The notes beneath the pieces are model-generated. The model did no database searches. It was not told where the DNA came from and saw only the letters and a program-made list of their open reading frames with translations. This document shows, one piece after another, positions 44,208 to 54,637 of a stretch of DNA of 64,000 bases. A program made the translations under genes and the position numbers. Source of the stretch: Celeribacter halophilus. GTDB lineage: Bacteria > Pseudomonadota > Alphaproteobacteria > Rhodobacterales > Rhodobacteraceae. The stretch covers positions 69,219-133,218 of the forward strand of contig NZ_FORY01000010.1 in assembly GCF_900114135.1 (NCBI RefSeq), in the 5' to 3' direction. Each line of letters begins with the position of its first letter. Position 1 is the stretch's first letter.

Positions 44208-45722
44208 ATGATGTTCACCCCGCATGGAAAACATCTGATTGCAGGAGAATGGGTTGAAACAGATGCAAAGTTTGTAAATGAACCAGCCCATGGAGCGCCT
44301 TCGAGTTTCTCAATGGGAACGGTTGATCTGGTGGACCGCGCGGCGCATGCCGCCGAAGATGCTTTTTGGTCTTACGGCTATGCCTCACGCAAAGATCGAG
44401 CCGCATTTCTTGAAGCTATTGCTGACGAAATCGAAGCCCGCGCTGACGAAATCACCGATATAGGTTGTCGCGAAACAGGGCTGCCGGAAGCGCGGTTGAA
44501 TGGGGAGCGGAGTCGCACAGTTGCACAGTTACGCTTGTTTGCTCAAACCATCCTTAAAGGCGACTATTTGGATGTGCGCCATGATGAAGCCTTGCTCGAC
44601 CGGCAGCCAATGCCGCGTCCTGATTTGCGGATGATGCAACGACCGATCGGGCCGGTGGCTGTGTTTGGCGCTTCAAATTTTCCGTTGGCTTTTTCTGTTG
44701 CGGGCGGGGATACAGCAGCGGCGCTTGCTGCGGGCTGTCCCGTTATTGTCAAGGGGCACTCCTCCCACCCCGGCACCGGCGAAATCGTTGCCGAAGCTAT
44801 CTATGCAGCCATCCAGCGCACCGATCAGCATAAAGGTGTGTTCTCGATGGTGCAGGGTGGCAAGCGAGAGGTGGGCACTGCGCTTGTGCAGCATCCTATC
44901 ATTAAGGCCGTGGGGTTCACGGGAAGCCTTGGCGGGGGGCGTGCTTTGTTCGACCTGTGCGCAGCACGTTCAGAACCGATTCCGTTCTTTGGTGAGCTAG
45001 GATCAGTGAACCCGATGTTTTTGCTGCCGCATGCCCTTGCCTCTCGTGCTGCCGATTTAGGGAAGGGGTGGGCCGCATCCATGACTGGCTCAGTGGGTCA
45101 GCTTTGCACCAATCCCGGCATCGCAGTTGTTCCGACAGGAAGCGATGGAGATGCATTTGTTGCTGCCACTGCCGGCGCACTCAAGGAAATTGCGCCGCAA
45201 CTCATGTTGACATCGGGTATGGCTGAAGCCTATCGCGCGGGCAAAGAACGGTTCGAGAACCGGAATTCGGTCACTCCCGTTTACACCAGTGAGTCCGAGG
45301 GCCGTCAGGCGAGCCCGAACCTCTACGAAGTGACCGCAGACGCGTTTCTTGAAGACCATGCTTTGACTGAAGAAGTCTTCGGTCCGCTTAGTCTAGTGGT
45401 GCGTGTTGCAGATGGGGCCGCGATGCCGGAACTGGCGCGGGGATTCGAGGGTCAACTGACTGCCACAGTGCATATGGACGAGGGTGACACCGATCTTGCG
45501 TGTGACCTTTTGCCCGTACTGGAGCGCAAGGCTGGACGTGTCTTGTTCAACGGTTTCCCGACCGGTGTTGAGGTCGTCGATAGCATGGTGCATGGCGGAC
45601 CCTATCCGGCATCGACGAATTTCGGGGCGACTTCGGTTGGAACCATGGCGATCCGGCGCTTTTTGCGTCCGGTCTGTTATCAGAATCTGCCCGCAGTAGT
45701 GCGTCCAGAAGATCTAGGCTGA
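44208..45722 (+). CDS. Aldehyde dehydrogenase, alpha-ketoglutarate semialdehyde dehydrogenase type
   Basis: A 504-residue NADP/NAD aldehyde dehydrogenase. The cofactor segment is FGASNFPLAFSVAGGDTAAA, the general base Glu is in FFGELGSVNP and the catalytic Cys in GQLCTNPG. This wording, with LAFSVAGGDTA, is typical of alpha-ketoglutarate semialdehyde dehydrogenases that end the pentonate route in 2-oxoglutarate. I chose the ATG at 44208, preceded by AAAGGA; an in-frame upstream extension is possible but lacks homology. It is the last gene of the island and is followed by a strong hairpin. Confidence 0.88.
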   Translation: MMFTPHGKHLIAGEWVETDAKFVNEPAHGAPSSFSMGTVDLVDRAAHAAEDAFWSYGYASRKDRAAFLEAIADEIEARADEITDIGCRETGLPEARLNGERSRTVAQLRLFAQTILKGDYLDVRHDEALLDRQPMPRPDLRMMQRPIGPVAVFGASNFPLAFSVAGGDTAAALAAGCPVIVKGHSSHPGTGEIVAEAIYAAIQRTDQHKGVFSMVQGGKREVGTALVQHPIIKAVGFTGSLGGGRALFDLCAARSEPIPFFGELGSVNPMFLLPHALASRAADLGKGWAASMTGSVGQLCTNPGIAVVPTGSDGDAFVAATAGALKEIAPQLMLTSGMAEAYRAGKERFENRNSVTPVYTSESEGRQASPNLYEVTADAFLEDHALTEEVFGPLSLVVRVADGAAMPELARGFEGQLTATVHMDEGDTDLACDLLPVLERKAGRVLFNGFPTGVEVVDSMVHGGPYPASTNFGATSVGTMAIRRFLRPVCYQNLPAVVRPEDLG

Positions 45723-45795
45723 AGCACGTATGCGATGAAGACTATCTGTCTCGGTTCTGTGAAAATGGCTCTCCTGTCTTAACCGGTACAGATTG

Positions 45796-45846
45796 GGAGT
45801 GTTGCTTACGGTTAAAATGCGAGCAACACTCCAAAAGGTTTTTGGG
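45796..45846 (+). terminator. Terminator after the semialdehyde dehydrogenase gene
   Basis: GGAGTGTTGCT (45796-45806) pairs perfectly with AGCAACACTCC (45822-45832), followed by AAAAGG and a T-rich run (45839-45845). Confidence 0.7.
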
Positions 45847-45896
45847 GGGCATCACTTCAGATAAGGTGAGCTAGGAAGGGGTGAACTGTTGCTATC

Positions 45897-46290
45897 TGAG
45901 GTGCCCCTCATTTCCTTGACACCTGCCTTGTTCATTTTCCTTTGTTTGATTTCATAGTCAACTGGCGACAGCATTCCGTTGTTAGTGTGCTTGCGTGTCG
46001 GGTTGTAAAAAATCTCGATGTAGTCGAACACGTCCTGCCTTGCGGCGTTGCGTGTGAGGTATGTCCTCCGCCGAATACGTTCGCGCTTCAAGAATTGAAA
46101 GAAGCTCTCCGCGACGGCACTCGACCATTGCTCTTAAACCAATGGCGAAAAAGGTTTCGTTCATTGCAATTTCTACGACGGCTCGCCGGGCGGTTTGATT
46201 GCTCGACCTATCATTACAAATCCCGCCGTACCGATCCGACCGCGTTGAAAACGCGCAGTAAGGAGATTTGCGAGTCACGCGTGGGATACT
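45897..46290 (-). pseudogene. Decayed IS3-family OrfB transposase (right copy)
   Basis: The minus strand encodes EQWSSAVAESFFQFLKRERI, then a run with DVFDYIEIFYNPTRKHTNNG and LSPVDYE, the conserved C-terminal end of IS3-family OrfB. A stop and frame changes upstream of EQWSS remove the rest of the catalytic domain. The outer edge near 45897 (TGAGGTGCCCC) looks like an IS3 terminus, and the frame runs through it into flanking DNA. It relates to the scrap at 29650-29725. Confidence 0.7.
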
Positions 46291-46419
46291 GATAAGCGTA
46301 GAAAATTCGTGGTGCCTTAAACGGGCCGAGACGTAAGCGTATTTGTGCTTAAATTTAGAAAACAAGCATATATATTCATGTTTTGCAATTACTTAGCATA
46401 AACTTTAAAGCTTAGATTT

Positions 46420-46433
46420 TTGATTAAAGTCAA
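46420..46433. promoter_or_regulatory. FNR/DNR box upstream of nosC
   Basis: TTGATTAAAGTCAA fits the TTGAT-N4-(A/G)TCAA box of FNR- and DNR/NnrR-type regulators. It is 36 bases before the nosC ATG. Activation of the nos operon under low oxygen plus nitric oxide is the expected role. Confidence 0.75.
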
Positions 46434-46468
46434 GGCGTCTGTGACCGGACGGGCGCACACCCGCGGGC

Positions 46469-46849
46469 ATGACACGTTTTGCACCCCTTGTGATGATCGC
46501 GATTCTCGCGCTGAGCCTGACGGCTTCGGCGGGGATGTCGGGGATTCTCAAAACCGCGCACGGGATTGCGCGGGCGGGACAGACGAACATTGTCATCTGT
46601 GGGCAGAACGGCACCGAAACGATCACGTTGAATGCTTCTGGTGAACCCGTTTCCCCGAAAGACACACAAGAATGCGCACATTGCGCGGATTGTTCCCTCG
46701 TGCCGATGGCTGCGCTGTCCGCGCAGACCTTCAATTGTCCGTCGGCGACGCAGGGGGAACGCGTTCAACTCACACTGAACACTTTGCCAGAGCGCAGCAA
46801 GCGCATCTGGCAACCGTCCCGTGGACCTCCCAGCCAGAGCAAGGTTTGA
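46469..46849 (+). CDS. nosC: NosC-like small secreted protein with a CxxCxxC motif
   Basis: A 126-residue protein with an N-terminal hydrophobic signal (PLVMIAILALSLTASAGMSG) and the cysteine motif CAHCADC near residue 70, plus an earlier VICGQNGTETITLNASG stretch of the DUF2946 kind. In Paracoccus denitrificans the nos cluster begins with nosC, a small gene with CxxCxxC of unknown role, and position and motif agree here. Metal or redox binding in the periplasm is a guess. It ends three bases before nosR. Confidence 0.75.
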   Translation: MTRFAPLVMIAILALSLTASAGMSGILKTAHGIARAGQTNIVICGQNGTETITLNASGEPVSPKDTQECAHCADCSLVPMAALSAQTFNCPSATQGERVQLTLNTLPERSKRIWQPSRGPPSQSKV

Positions 46850-46852
46850 CAC

Positions 46853-49069
46853 ATGCCCCGTTTTTACAAATCTTTTTTGATGTCCCTGAACAGGCTGATC
46901 TGCCTGCTTTCTGCACTGGTTTTCTCCGCCTTCGTGACCATAGGTGACGCCGCGGCCCAAACCGCCCAACCCGTTCTCACCGGATTCCTGCAAAGTGAGA
47001 CCCCCTCCGATATCGTCGAGGGGGCCGATGCGTTTGGCCCCATCCGCGACGATGTTCCTGTCGCACCCGTGTTGGCCGGAGATACCCGGCTGGGCTGGGT
47101 GTTCATCACCTCGGATTTCGTTGGTACAACGGGATATTCGGGCAAGCCGATCCACACGATGGTGGCTGTTGACGACAACGCGCGCGTGCTGGGTATCAAG
47201 CTTGTAAAGCACTCCGAACCAATCGTTCTGATTGGTATTCCCGACACAAAAATCAAATCCATGGTGGCCGATTACAAGGGTGTGAACCTTGTCGAAGAGG
47301 CGGCTTCCGGTGGCGAAAGTCATGATCTCAACATCATTTCCGGGGCAACCGTGACGGTGATGGTGATTGATGACAGCATTATCCGGTCCGGTATCAAGGT
47401 TGCCCGTGCGCTGGGCCTTGGCGGCCTGCAACAGGTCGAAGATACAGGGCCGAAATTTGCCATCAATCCAGAGGCCAAAGCGCCGAAAAGCTGGATGGAG
47501 ATGGAGGGCGATGGCACGGTGCGCCGGATGTCCCTTGATGTTGGCCAGATCAACACCGCGTTCGCTGAAATGGATGACCCGCGGGCGGCCAAACGTGCAT
47601 TGACCGAAGCGCCGGAGACGGTGTTCATCGATATGCAAATGGCGCTGGTCTCGGTGCCGGGGATTGGCGAGGCCATTCTGGGCGAGGCGGAAAACAGCAA
47701 TCTTCAGGGCTGGCTCGAAGAGGGTGAACACGCGATCGCAGTGACCGGGCGCGGACTCTATTCCTTCAAGGGGTCGGGCTATGTGCGTGGCGGGATTTTT
47801 GACCGGATCGTGCTTATTCAAGACGATGTGTCGGTGCGGTTTCGCGACCGTGGGCATCGCCGCATGGGCAGCATCGCGGCGGCGGATGCGCCGGAATTTA
47901 CAGAGCGGGATCTGTTCAAAATACCCGCCGATGTTGGCTTTGATCCGACGAAACCGTTCCGCTTGCAGCTTTTGGTGCAGCGTGAAGTGGCGGCGATTGA
48001 AAAGGTCTTTACCACCTTTGACTTGGGGTATCGGTTGCCCTCGACATATCTGACACCGATTTCCGCATCCCAACCTGTTACCGTCGCGGCAGAGACTTCA
48101 ACCGAGGCGCAGGCTCAGGCCGCACTCTGGAAACGGATTTGGCAGGACAAGACCCCGCAGATCATAGTGGTCGGCGCCATGTTGTCTGTACTGACGCTGG
48201 CATTTTTCTTCCAGATGCAGCTGACGCGCTCGGCACGGGTGACGTTCTGGTTCCGCATGGCATTTCTGAGTGTGACACTCGTTTGCCTCGGCTGGATGTG
48301 GAACGCCCAGCTTTCGGTGGTGAACCTCATGGCGCTGTTCGGCGCATTAATGACGGAGTTCAGCTGGCAAGCGTTTCTGCTTGATCCGCTGACGTTCATC
48401 TTGTGGTTTTCGGTGGCGGCGGCGTTGTTGTTCTGGGGGCGTGGAGCCTATTGCGGCTGGCTGTGTCCCTTTGGCGCCTTGCAGGAGATCACCAACCAGA
48501 TCGCGCGCAAGATCGGCATTCCGCAATGGACCCTGCCTTGGGGGCTGCATGAGCGGCTCTGGGCGGTCAAATACATGATCTTCCTCGGGCTGTTCGGGGT
48601 GTCGCTTTACTCCATCGAACAGGCCGAACATCTGGCCGAGGTAGAGCCGTTCAAAACCGCGATTATTCTGAAATTCATGCGGGCATGGCCTTTCGTGGCC
48701 TATGTCGCAGCTCTCCTGATCGCGGGGCTTTTCGTGGAGCGGTTCTATTGCCGTTACCTGTGTCCGCTGGGAGCGGCTCTGGCGATCCCAGCACGGCTGC
48801 GCATGTTCGACTGGCTCAAACGCTACAAGGAATGCGGAAGCCCCTGCCAGACCTGCGCGCATCAATGTCCGGTGCAGGCGATACATCCAACCGGTGAGAT
48901 CAACCCGAACGAATGCGTCAACTGCATGCATTGTCAGGTGCTCTACCAGTCCAAAGATTTTTGTCCTGTCGTGATCAAGAAAGAGAAACGGCGCGCGAAA
49001 GTCAGTTCACCCGATCTGTCGGCTCTCAAAACAGCCGAGATCGAAAATCATCCCAACATCCGCACTTAG
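46853..49069 (+). CDS. nosR: NosR, membrane flavo-iron-sulfur protein for N2O reduction
   Basis: A 738-residue inner-membrane protein needed for nosZ expression and electron supply. It has a signal/anchor, a periplasmic FMN-binding domain with the flavinylation motif SGATVT near residue 165, then several membrane segments (about 440-640). Two membrane CxxxCP motifs (YCGWLCPFG and YCRYLCPLG) and a C-terminal ferredoxin-like domain follow ([13 protein letters not shown] and CVNCMHCQ). The covalent FMN is placed by ApbE/NosX, encoded at the end of the same cluster. Length and order match known NosR. Confidence 0.95.
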   Translation: MPRFYKSFLMSLNRLICLLSALVFSAFVTIGDAAAQTAQPVLTGFLQSETPSDIVEGADAFGPIRDDVPVAPVLAGDTRLGWVFITSDFVGTTGYSGKPIHTMVAVDDNARVLGIKLVKHSEPIVLIGIPDTKIKSMVADYKGVNLVEEAASGGESHDLNIISGATVTVMVIDDSIIRSGIKVARALGLGGLQQVEDTGPKFAINPEAKAPKSWMEMEGDGTVRRMSLDVGQINTAFAEMDDPRAAKRALTEAPETVFIDMQMALVSVPGIGEAILGEAENSNLQGWLEEGEHAIAVTGRGLYSFKGSGYVRGGIFDRIVLIQDDVSVRFRDRGHRRMGSIAAADAPEFTERDLFKIPADVGFDPTKPFRLQLLVQREVAAIEKVFTTFDLGYRLPSTYLTPISASQPVTVAAETSTEAQAQAALWKRIWQDKTPQIIVVGAMLSVLTLAFFFQMQLTRSARVTFWFRMAFLSVTLVCLGWMWNAQLSVVNLMALFGALMTEFSWQAFLLDPLTFILWFSVAAALLFWGRGAYCGWLCPFGALQEITNQIARKIGIPQWTLPWGLHERLWAVKYMIFLGLFGVSLYSIEQAEHLAEVEPFKTAIILKFMRAWPFVAYVAALLIAGLFVERFYCRYLCPLGAALAIPARLRMFDWLKRYKECGSPCQTCAHQCPVQAIHPTGEINPNECVNCMHCQVLYQSKDFCPVVIKKEKRRAKVSSPDLSALKTAEIENHPNIRT

Positions 49070-49083
49070 GGAAAGGAAACACC

Positions 49084-51021
49084 ATGTCTAAATCGGAGAA
49101 TAAAGGTCTGAGCCGTCGCGGCTTCATGGGCGCGACAGCTACGGGGGCAGCTTTTATCGGAGGAACAGGGGGCAGGCTGGGCCTGCTGGCTGGCGGGGCA
49201 GCGGTTGCGACGGCTGCGGGTACGGGCAGCGCGATGGCGCAGGCCACGGATCACCTCAGCCCGGTTCCCGGTGAACTGGATGAGTATTACGGTTTCTGGT
49301 CCTCGGGTCAGACCGGTGAATTGCGCATCCTCGGCTTTCCGTCGATGCGCGAATTGATGCGGGTGCCGGTATTCAATCGCTGCTCTGCAACGGGCTGGGG
49401 CCAGACCAACGAGTCGCTCAAAGTCCTCACCGAGAACATGCTGCCCGAGACCAAGGAGTATCTGGCGGCGCAGGGCAAGAAGGTCCACGACAACGGCGAT
49501 TTGCACCACCCGCATATGTCCTTCACCGATGGCACCTATGACGGCCGTTTCATCTTTGTGAACGACAAGGCCAACACGCGCGTGGCCCGTATCCGTTGTG
49601 ATGTGATGAAAACAGACAAGATCATCGACATCCCGAACGCCAAAGCGATCCACGGTCTGCGTCCGCAGAAATTCCCGCGCACGGGCTATGTCTTTGCCAA
49701 TGGCGAGGACGAGACACCCATGGTTAATGACGGGTCGGTGCTCGACGAGCCCGAAAAGTATGTGAACTTTTTCACCGCGATTGACGGTGACACGATGGAG
49801 ATCTCCTGGCAGGTGATGGTGTCGGGCAACCTCGACAACACGGATTGCGACTATCAGGGCAAATACGCATTCTCGACCTCCTACAACTCGGAAATGGGGA
49901 TGACCCTGCCGGAGATGATGGAAGCCGAGCGTGACCACGTCGTTGTCTTCAATATTGCCGAAATCGAAGCAGGGATTGCTGCAGGTGACTATATCGAGCT
50001 GAACGGCGTGAAGGTCATCGACGGGAGCAAGGGACAGAACAAGAAATACACCCGCTACATTCCTGTGCCCAACAGCCCGCACGGCATCAACACCGCGCCT
50101 GACATGAAACACGTTGTGGTTGCGGGCAAACTGTCGCCCACCTGCACCGTGTTGGACGTGACCAAACTGGACGCGCTCTTTGACGCCGATGCCGATCCGC
50201 GCTCGGCTGTGGTGGCGGAACCCGAGTTGGGGCTTGGACCGCTTCATACCGCATTTGACGGCAAGGGGTTTGCCTATACGACATTGTTCCTCGACAGCCA
50301 GATCGTGAAGTGGGACATCGCCAAGGCGGTGGAAGCCTATGCTGGCGCGGAGGTGGACCCGATCGTGTCGAAGGTTGATGTGCATTACCAACCCGGTCAC
50401 AACCACACCACTATGGGCGAGACCAAGGAGGCGGATGGCAAGTGGCTTATTTCGCTGAACAAGTTCTCCAAGGACCGTTTCATCAATGTCGGCCCGCTCA
50501 AGCCCGAAAACGAGCAGATCATCGACATTTCGACAGACAATATGAAGGTCGTGCATGACGGGCCGACCTTTGCCGAACCGCATGACGTGATTTTGGTGCG
50601 GCGCGATATCGTCAATCCGGTGGATGTCTGGGATCGCAATGATCCGATGTTTGCCGATGCGCGCGCGCAGGCCGAGATCGACGGTGTCGACATTGATGAC
50701 TGGCAGGACACGGTCATCCGCGACGGCAACAAGGTTCGAGTCTGGATGTCCAGCCAGGCGCCGGAGTTCAGCCTGTCGAGCTTTACCGTCAAGGAGGGTG
50801 ACGAGGTGACGGTGTATGTCACCAACCTCGATGACATCGACGATTTGACCCACGGCTTTACCCTCGGCAACCACGGGGTCGCGATGGAAGTCGCACCGCA
50901 GGCCACGGCCTCGGTGACCTTCACCGCCGCGAAACCGGGTGTCTACTGGTATTATTGCCAGTGGTTCTGTCACGCGCTGCACATGGAAATGCGCGGGCGG
51001 ATGTTTGTGGAGCCTGCATGA
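49084..51021 (+). CDS. nosZ: Nitrous-oxide reductase (clade I, Tat-exported)
   Basis: A 645-residue periplasmic copper enzyme reducing N2O to N2. A Tat signal ([13 protein letters not shown]) marks clade I. CuZ histidine segments run [38 protein letters not shown] and EPHDVI. The C-terminal cupredoxin domain has the CuA site [13 protein letters not shown] with both Cys, the His ligands and the Met. GGAAAGG precedes the ATG at 49084. Its stop overlaps the nosD start. All visible copper ligands are present, so it should be functional. Confidence 0.97.
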   Translation: MSKSENKGLSRRGFMGATATGAAFIGGTGGRLGLLAGGAAVATAAGTGSAMAQATDHLSPVPGELDEYYGFWSSGQTGELRILGFPSMRELMRVPVFNRCSATGWGQTNESLKVLTENMLPETKEYLAAQGKKVHDNGDLHHPHMSFTDGTYDGRFIFVNDKANTRVARIRCDVMKTDKIIDIPNAKAIHGLRPQKFPRTGYVFANGEDETPMVNDGSVLDEPEKYVNFFTAIDGDTMEISWQVMVSGNLDNTDCDYQGKYAFSTSYNSEMGMTLPEMMEAERDHVVVFNIAEIEAGIAAGDYIELNGVKVIDGSKGQNKKYTRYIPVPNSPHGINTAPDMKHVVVAGKLSPTCTVLDVTKLDALFDADADPRSAVVAEPELGLGPLHTAFDGKGFAYTTLFLDSQIVKWDIAKAVEAYAGAEVDPIVSKVDVHYQPGHNHTTMGETKEADGKWLISLNKFSKDRFINVGPLKPENEQIIDISTDNMKVVHDGPTFAEPHDVILVRRDIVNPVDVWDRNDPMFADARAQAEIDGVDIDDWQDTVIRDGNKVRVWMSSQAPEFSLSSFTVKEGDEVTVYVTNLDDIDDLTHGFTLGNHGVAMEVAPQATASVTFTAAKPGVYWYYCQWFCHALHMEMRGRMFVEPA

Positions 51022-52349
51022 TGATCCGTCCTGTCGCTTGCCTTCTTGCCGCCTTGTGCCTCGCCGCCCCCGTGGCTGCGGAGCGTATTGAGGTGCGGGC
51101 GGGGGACGGGGCGCTTGCCTCTGCCGTAGCGGATGCTGCGGCAGGGGACGAGATCGTGCTTTCGGCGGGGCGATATGTCGGCCCGCTGGTCATCGAGACC
51201 CCTTTGCGTCTGACGGGTGCGAAGGGGGCTGTGATCGACGGTGCAGGGGCTGGCTCCGTCATCACGATCAACACGGCGGATGTGACAGTGACAGGGCTGA
51301 CGGTGACGGGATCGGGACGCTCGCATGACACGATTGATTCAGGCGTGAAGCTGACGAAGAAGGCCACCCGCGCCCGCGTGATCGACAATGACATTCGCGG
51401 CAACCTTGTGGGGGTCGATATTCACGGTGCGCGCGATGCGCTGGTGAAGGGCAACCGCATCGAGGGGCTGCGTCTGGCGCGGATGAATGATCGCGGCAAC
51501 GGGGTCTATGTGTGGAATGCACCCGGCTCGGTGGTGGAGGACAACGAAATCCGCTACGGGCGCGACGGGATTTTCTCTAACACCTCGCGCGACAACACCT
51601 ATCGCGGCAACCTGTTTCGCGACCTGCGTTTTGCGATCCATTACATGTACACCAATGACAGCCTGATCGAGGGCAATATCTCCATCGGTAACCATCTCGG
51701 CTTTGCGATGATGTATTCTGACAGGATCGTGGCGCGGGAGAATATCTCCATCAACGACCGTGATCACGGGGTGATGCTGAACTTCACCAACCAGTCGGAC
51801 ATCTTCGCCAATCTGGTGACGGGCGGGACGGAGAAATGCGTCTTTGTCTATAACGCGCACCGCAATCTTCTGGCCGAGAACACCTTTCTGGGCTGCGATA
51901 TCGGGGTGCATTTCACCGCTGGATCGGAGCGCAATACGATTACCGGAAATGCCTTTATCGGGAATCGGACACAGGTGAAATACGTAGGCTCCCGCGATGT
52001 CGAGTGGTCCTATGAGGGGCGGGGCAATTTCTGGTCGGATCATGTTGTTTTCGACCTTGATGGTGATGCACGCGCCGACAGCCCCTATCGCCCGAATGAC
52101 TTGATGGATCACATCCTGTGGTCGCAACCGGCGGCAAAGCTGTTACTTGGCACCCCCGCTGTGCAGCTTGTGCGTTGGTCGCAGGCACAATTCCCCGCCA
52201 CACAGATCGGCGGTGTGGTGGACAGTCACCCTTTGACACAGGCGCCGGCCTCCGACGTGCCAGCGCCTTATGAAACCCTCGCCCAAGCCACGCCACTTTG
52301 GGCCAAAGGAGGTCGCGATGACGATTTTGACCCTCTCGCATCTCACTAA
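51018..52349 (+). CDS. nosD: NosD, periplasmic copper-site maturation protein
   Basis: A 443-residue exported protein (signal [16 protein letters not shown]) rich in right-handed beta-helix repeats: [23 protein letters not shown] and [11 protein letters not shown] follow the carbohydrate-binding/sugar-hydrolase repeat pattern. NosD works with the NosFY ABC complex in building the CuZ centre of NosZ. The start overlaps the nosZ stop (ATGA). The 3' end overlaps nosF by 32 bases in another frame. Confidence 0.94.
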   Translation: MMIRPVACLLAALCLAAPVAAERIEVRAGDGALASAVADAAAGDEIVLSAGRYVGPLVIETPLRLTGAKGAVIDGAGAGSVITINTADVTVTGLTVTGSGRSHDTIDSGVKLTKKATRARVIDNDIRGNLVGVDIHGARDALVKGNRIEGLRLARMNDRGNGVYVWNAPGSVVEDNEIRYGRDGIFSNTSRDNTYRGNLFRDLRFAIHYMYTNDSLIEGNISIGNHLGFAMMYSDRIVARENISINDRDHGVMLNFTNQSDIFANLVTGGTEKCVFVYNAHRNLLAENTFLGCDIGVHFTAGSERNTITGNAFIGNRTQVKYVGSRDVEWSYEGRGNFWSDHVVFDLDGDARADSPYRPNDLMDHILWSQPAAKLLLGTPAVQLVRWSQAQFPATQIGGVVDSHPLTQAPASDVPAPYETLAQATPLWAKGGRDDDFDPLASH

Positions 52350-53220
52350 ACGCTATGACAAAGCGGCCTCCGGGGCCGCCGCACTGGACGATGTGTCCCT
52401 GAGCATCTCTGCGGGTGAACGTGTGGCTCTTTTGGGTCATAACGGTGCGGGCAAATCGACCCTGATGAAATGTGTGCTCGGGCTCATTCCGACAAGCGCA
52501 GGTGCAATTTCCATTGCCGGACATGCGCCGGGCTCTGCTGTGGCGCGGGCACTGGTGTCTTACCTGCCGGAGAGCGCTGCGTTTCATCCGGCGCTCACGG
52601 GGCGCGAACAGATCCGCCATTATCTACGTCTGCGTGGAGGGCATGTCAGGGACGCGGATGCGCTTCTGGACCGTGTCGGATTGTTGGAGGCAGCCGGACG
52701 CCGCATAGGCACTTATTCCAAAGGCATGCGCCAACGTGTCGGACTAGCACAAGCGCTCATTGGCACACCGCGTCTTATGGTACTCGACGAGCCGACCTCC
52801 GGCCTCGATCCGATCTCGCGTCGTGAGTTCTATGACATTCTTGATGATCTGGCGGGGCAAGGCACGGCGATCCTGTTGTCTTCGCATGCGCTTTCGGAAG
52901 TGGAGGCGCGGACCGACCGCATTGTGATCCTGTCCAAAGGCCAACAGGTGGCAGAAGGCAGCCTTGCCGACCTGCGGCGCAGAGCGGCGCTACCTCTTAC
53001 GGTGTCGATGGTGCCGCAATCCGGTCAGGAGGAGGCGCTTGTTGCGGCTTTCCCCGAAGCTGCGATGCACCATGGCGCTCTGAGTTTTACTTGTGAGGCG
53101 GATGAAAAATCCAAGGTCCTCGCCCGTCTTGTCGCAAACAGAGATCAGGTTGCGGATTTCGATATTCAACCGCCATCTCTCGATGACATCTACGCCCATA
53201 TCAGTCGGAGGGCCGCATGA
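52318..53220 (+). CDS. nosF: NosF, ABC transporter ATPase for NosZ maturation
   Basis: A 300-residue ATPase with Walker A GHNGAGKST, signature YSKGMRQRVGLAQAL and Walker B LMVLDEPTSGLDP. It energises the NosDFY complex that supplies sulfur or otherwise matures the CuZ site. The ATG at 52318 has AAAGGAGG upstream and lies inside the end of nosD. It overlaps nosY by four bases. Confidence 0.95.
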   Translation: MTILTLSHLTKRYDKAASGAAALDDVSLSISAGERVALLGHNGAGKSTLMKCVLGLIPTSAGAISIAGHAPGSAVARALVSYLPESAAFHPALTGREQIRHYLRLRGGHVRDADALLDRVGLLEAAGRRIGTYSKGMRQRVGLAQALIGTPRLMVLDEPTSGLDPISRREFYDILDDLAGQGTAILLSSHALSEVEARTDRIVILSKGQQVAEGSLADLRRRAALPLTVSMVPQSGQEEALVAAFPEAAMHHGALSFTCEADEKSKVLARLVANRDQVADFDIQPPSLDDIYAHISRRAA

Positions 53221-54047
53221 TGTTTGGTCGTATCCTGAGTACTGCCCGCATCGAATTTGCCATTGCGCTGCGCAACCGCTGGGTTGCGGTCGGTGTGGTG
53301 CTTATGGTGCTGTTCTCACTGGTCCTGTCGCTTGCGGGCACTGGCAGCGCCGGAGCGCTGGCCGTTGATACCCTGTCGGTCACCGTGGCCAGCCTGACTT
53401 CGCTTTCGGTCTATCTTGTGCCGCTCATCGCCCTGTTGATTTCATTTGACGCCATTGCCGGAGAGGTCGAACGCGGCACCCTGCCGCTATATCTGACCTA
53501 TCCGCTGAGCCGTTCGGAACTGCTTTTGGGCAAACTTACCGCACAACTGGGTGTGGTCGCCATCGCGGTGCTCTCGGGTTATGGTATTGCGGCGGCCTAT
53601 GCCTTTGGCACCTCAGGGAACGAGGCCCTTTCCGGGCTGCCGGCCTTGTGGCGGCTGATCTGGACCTCGGTGCTTTTGGGGGCGGCGTTTCTCTCTCTCG
53701 GACATATGATGTCAGCACTGGCGCGGCGACCATCAGGGGCTGCGGCTCTGGTGATCGGGCTTTGGCTCATTGCCATCGTGCTCTATGACTTGGGACTTCT
53801 GGCCGCCATTGTCGCCGATGATGGTGGCGCGTTTACCACCGATGTTTTCCCATGGGCGCTAGTGCTCAATCCCGCCGACGCGTTCCGCATTTATAATCTT
53901 GCCGCCTCGGAAGCGGTTGGTGCTGTCTCCGGGCTTGCAGGAGCTGCGTCGAGTATTGCGGTCTGGAAACCTCTTGCATCGCTCTGGCTCTGGCCGGTGC
54001 TGGCCGCAGGAGCCGCCCGTATTGCCTTTGGAAGGGTTATCCCATGA
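53217..54047 (+). CDS. nosY: NosY, ABC transporter membrane subunit for NosZ maturation
   Basis: A 276-residue inner-membrane protein with about six hydrophobic segments. The stretch FDAIAGEVERGTLPLYLTYP and the following SRSELLLGK are typical of NosY and ABC-2 permeases. It overlaps nosF and nosL by four bases each, so translation is coupled. Confidence 0.94.
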   Translation: MMFGRILSTARIEFAIALRNRWVAVGVVLMVLFSLVLSLAGTGSAGALAVDTLSVTVASLTSLSVYLVPLIALLISFDAIAGEVERGTLPLYLTYPLSRSELLLGKLTAQLGVVAIAVLSGYGIAAAYAFGTSGNEALSGLPALWRLIWTSVLLGAAFLSLGHMMSALARRPSGAAALVIGLWLIAIVLYDLGLLAAIVADDGGAFTTDVFPWALVLNPADAFRIYNLAASEAVGAVSGLAGAASSIAVWKPLASLWLWPVLAAGAARIAFGRVIP

Positions 54048-54634
54048 AAACCAGTTCGAAAATCCGCCAATCATTTTGCGTTCCGCTCTGTGTCGCTGTC
54101 TTTGCGGCTATGGCGCTTGGGGGGTGCAAGGAAGAACGCATTGCGCGTCCTGATCCGGTGGACATGACGCCGGAGGCCGTGGGGTTTTATTGCCAGATGA
54201 ACCTGCTCGAACATGACGGCCCGAAAGCGCAAATCCATCTTGATGGTATGCCTGCCCCGCTGTTTTTCAGTCAGGTGCGCGATGCGGTTGCATATCTGCA
54301 TATGCCCGAACAAAGCCATGCGGTTGTCGCCACCTATGTGCAGGACATGAGCGGTGCGCGTTGGGATGCGCCGGGTTCCTGGGTCGAGGTGGATGCGCCG
54401 CTCTATGTCATCGGATCGGATGCGCTTGGCGGGATGAAAGCACCGGAATTTGTGCCCTTCACAAACCCTGACGATGCCGAAGCATTTGTGCGTGAGCATG
54501 GCGGGCGGATTGAACGGTTTTCCGAGATCACTGCCGAAGAGGCTCTCGTCGATGCGTCTGAGGCCACAGAAAGCGGGCAGGAAGAAGACATCGGTGCGCG
54601 GCTTGAGGCGCTATCGTCACAGAAAGGATTTTGA
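54044..54634 (+). CDS. nosL: NosL, copper-chaperone lipoprotein
   Basis: A 196-residue lipoprotein. The lipobox is in AAMALGGCKEE with the acylated Cys near residue 28. The copper-binding CxM motif appears in FYCQMNLLEHDGPKAQ. NosL delivers Cu(I) for the NosZ centres. The acidic C-terminal tail is longer than in some relatives. It overlaps nosY and ends three bases before nosX. Confidence 0.94.
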   Translation: MKTSSKIRQSFCVPLCVAVFAAMALGGCKEERIARPDPVDMTPEAVGFYCQMNLLEHDGPKAQIHLDGMPAPLFFSQVRDAVAYLHMPEQSHAVVATYVQDMSGARWDAPGSWVEVDAPLYVIGSDALGGMKAPEFVPFTNPDDAEAFVREHGGRIERFSEITAEEALVDASEATESGQEEDIGARLEALSSQKGF

Positions 54635-54637
54635 ACC

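Noticed and set aside
49066..50982. 638-codon minus-strand frame opposite nosZ
   Set aside because: Antisense shadow of nosZ, whose copper ligands are all present.
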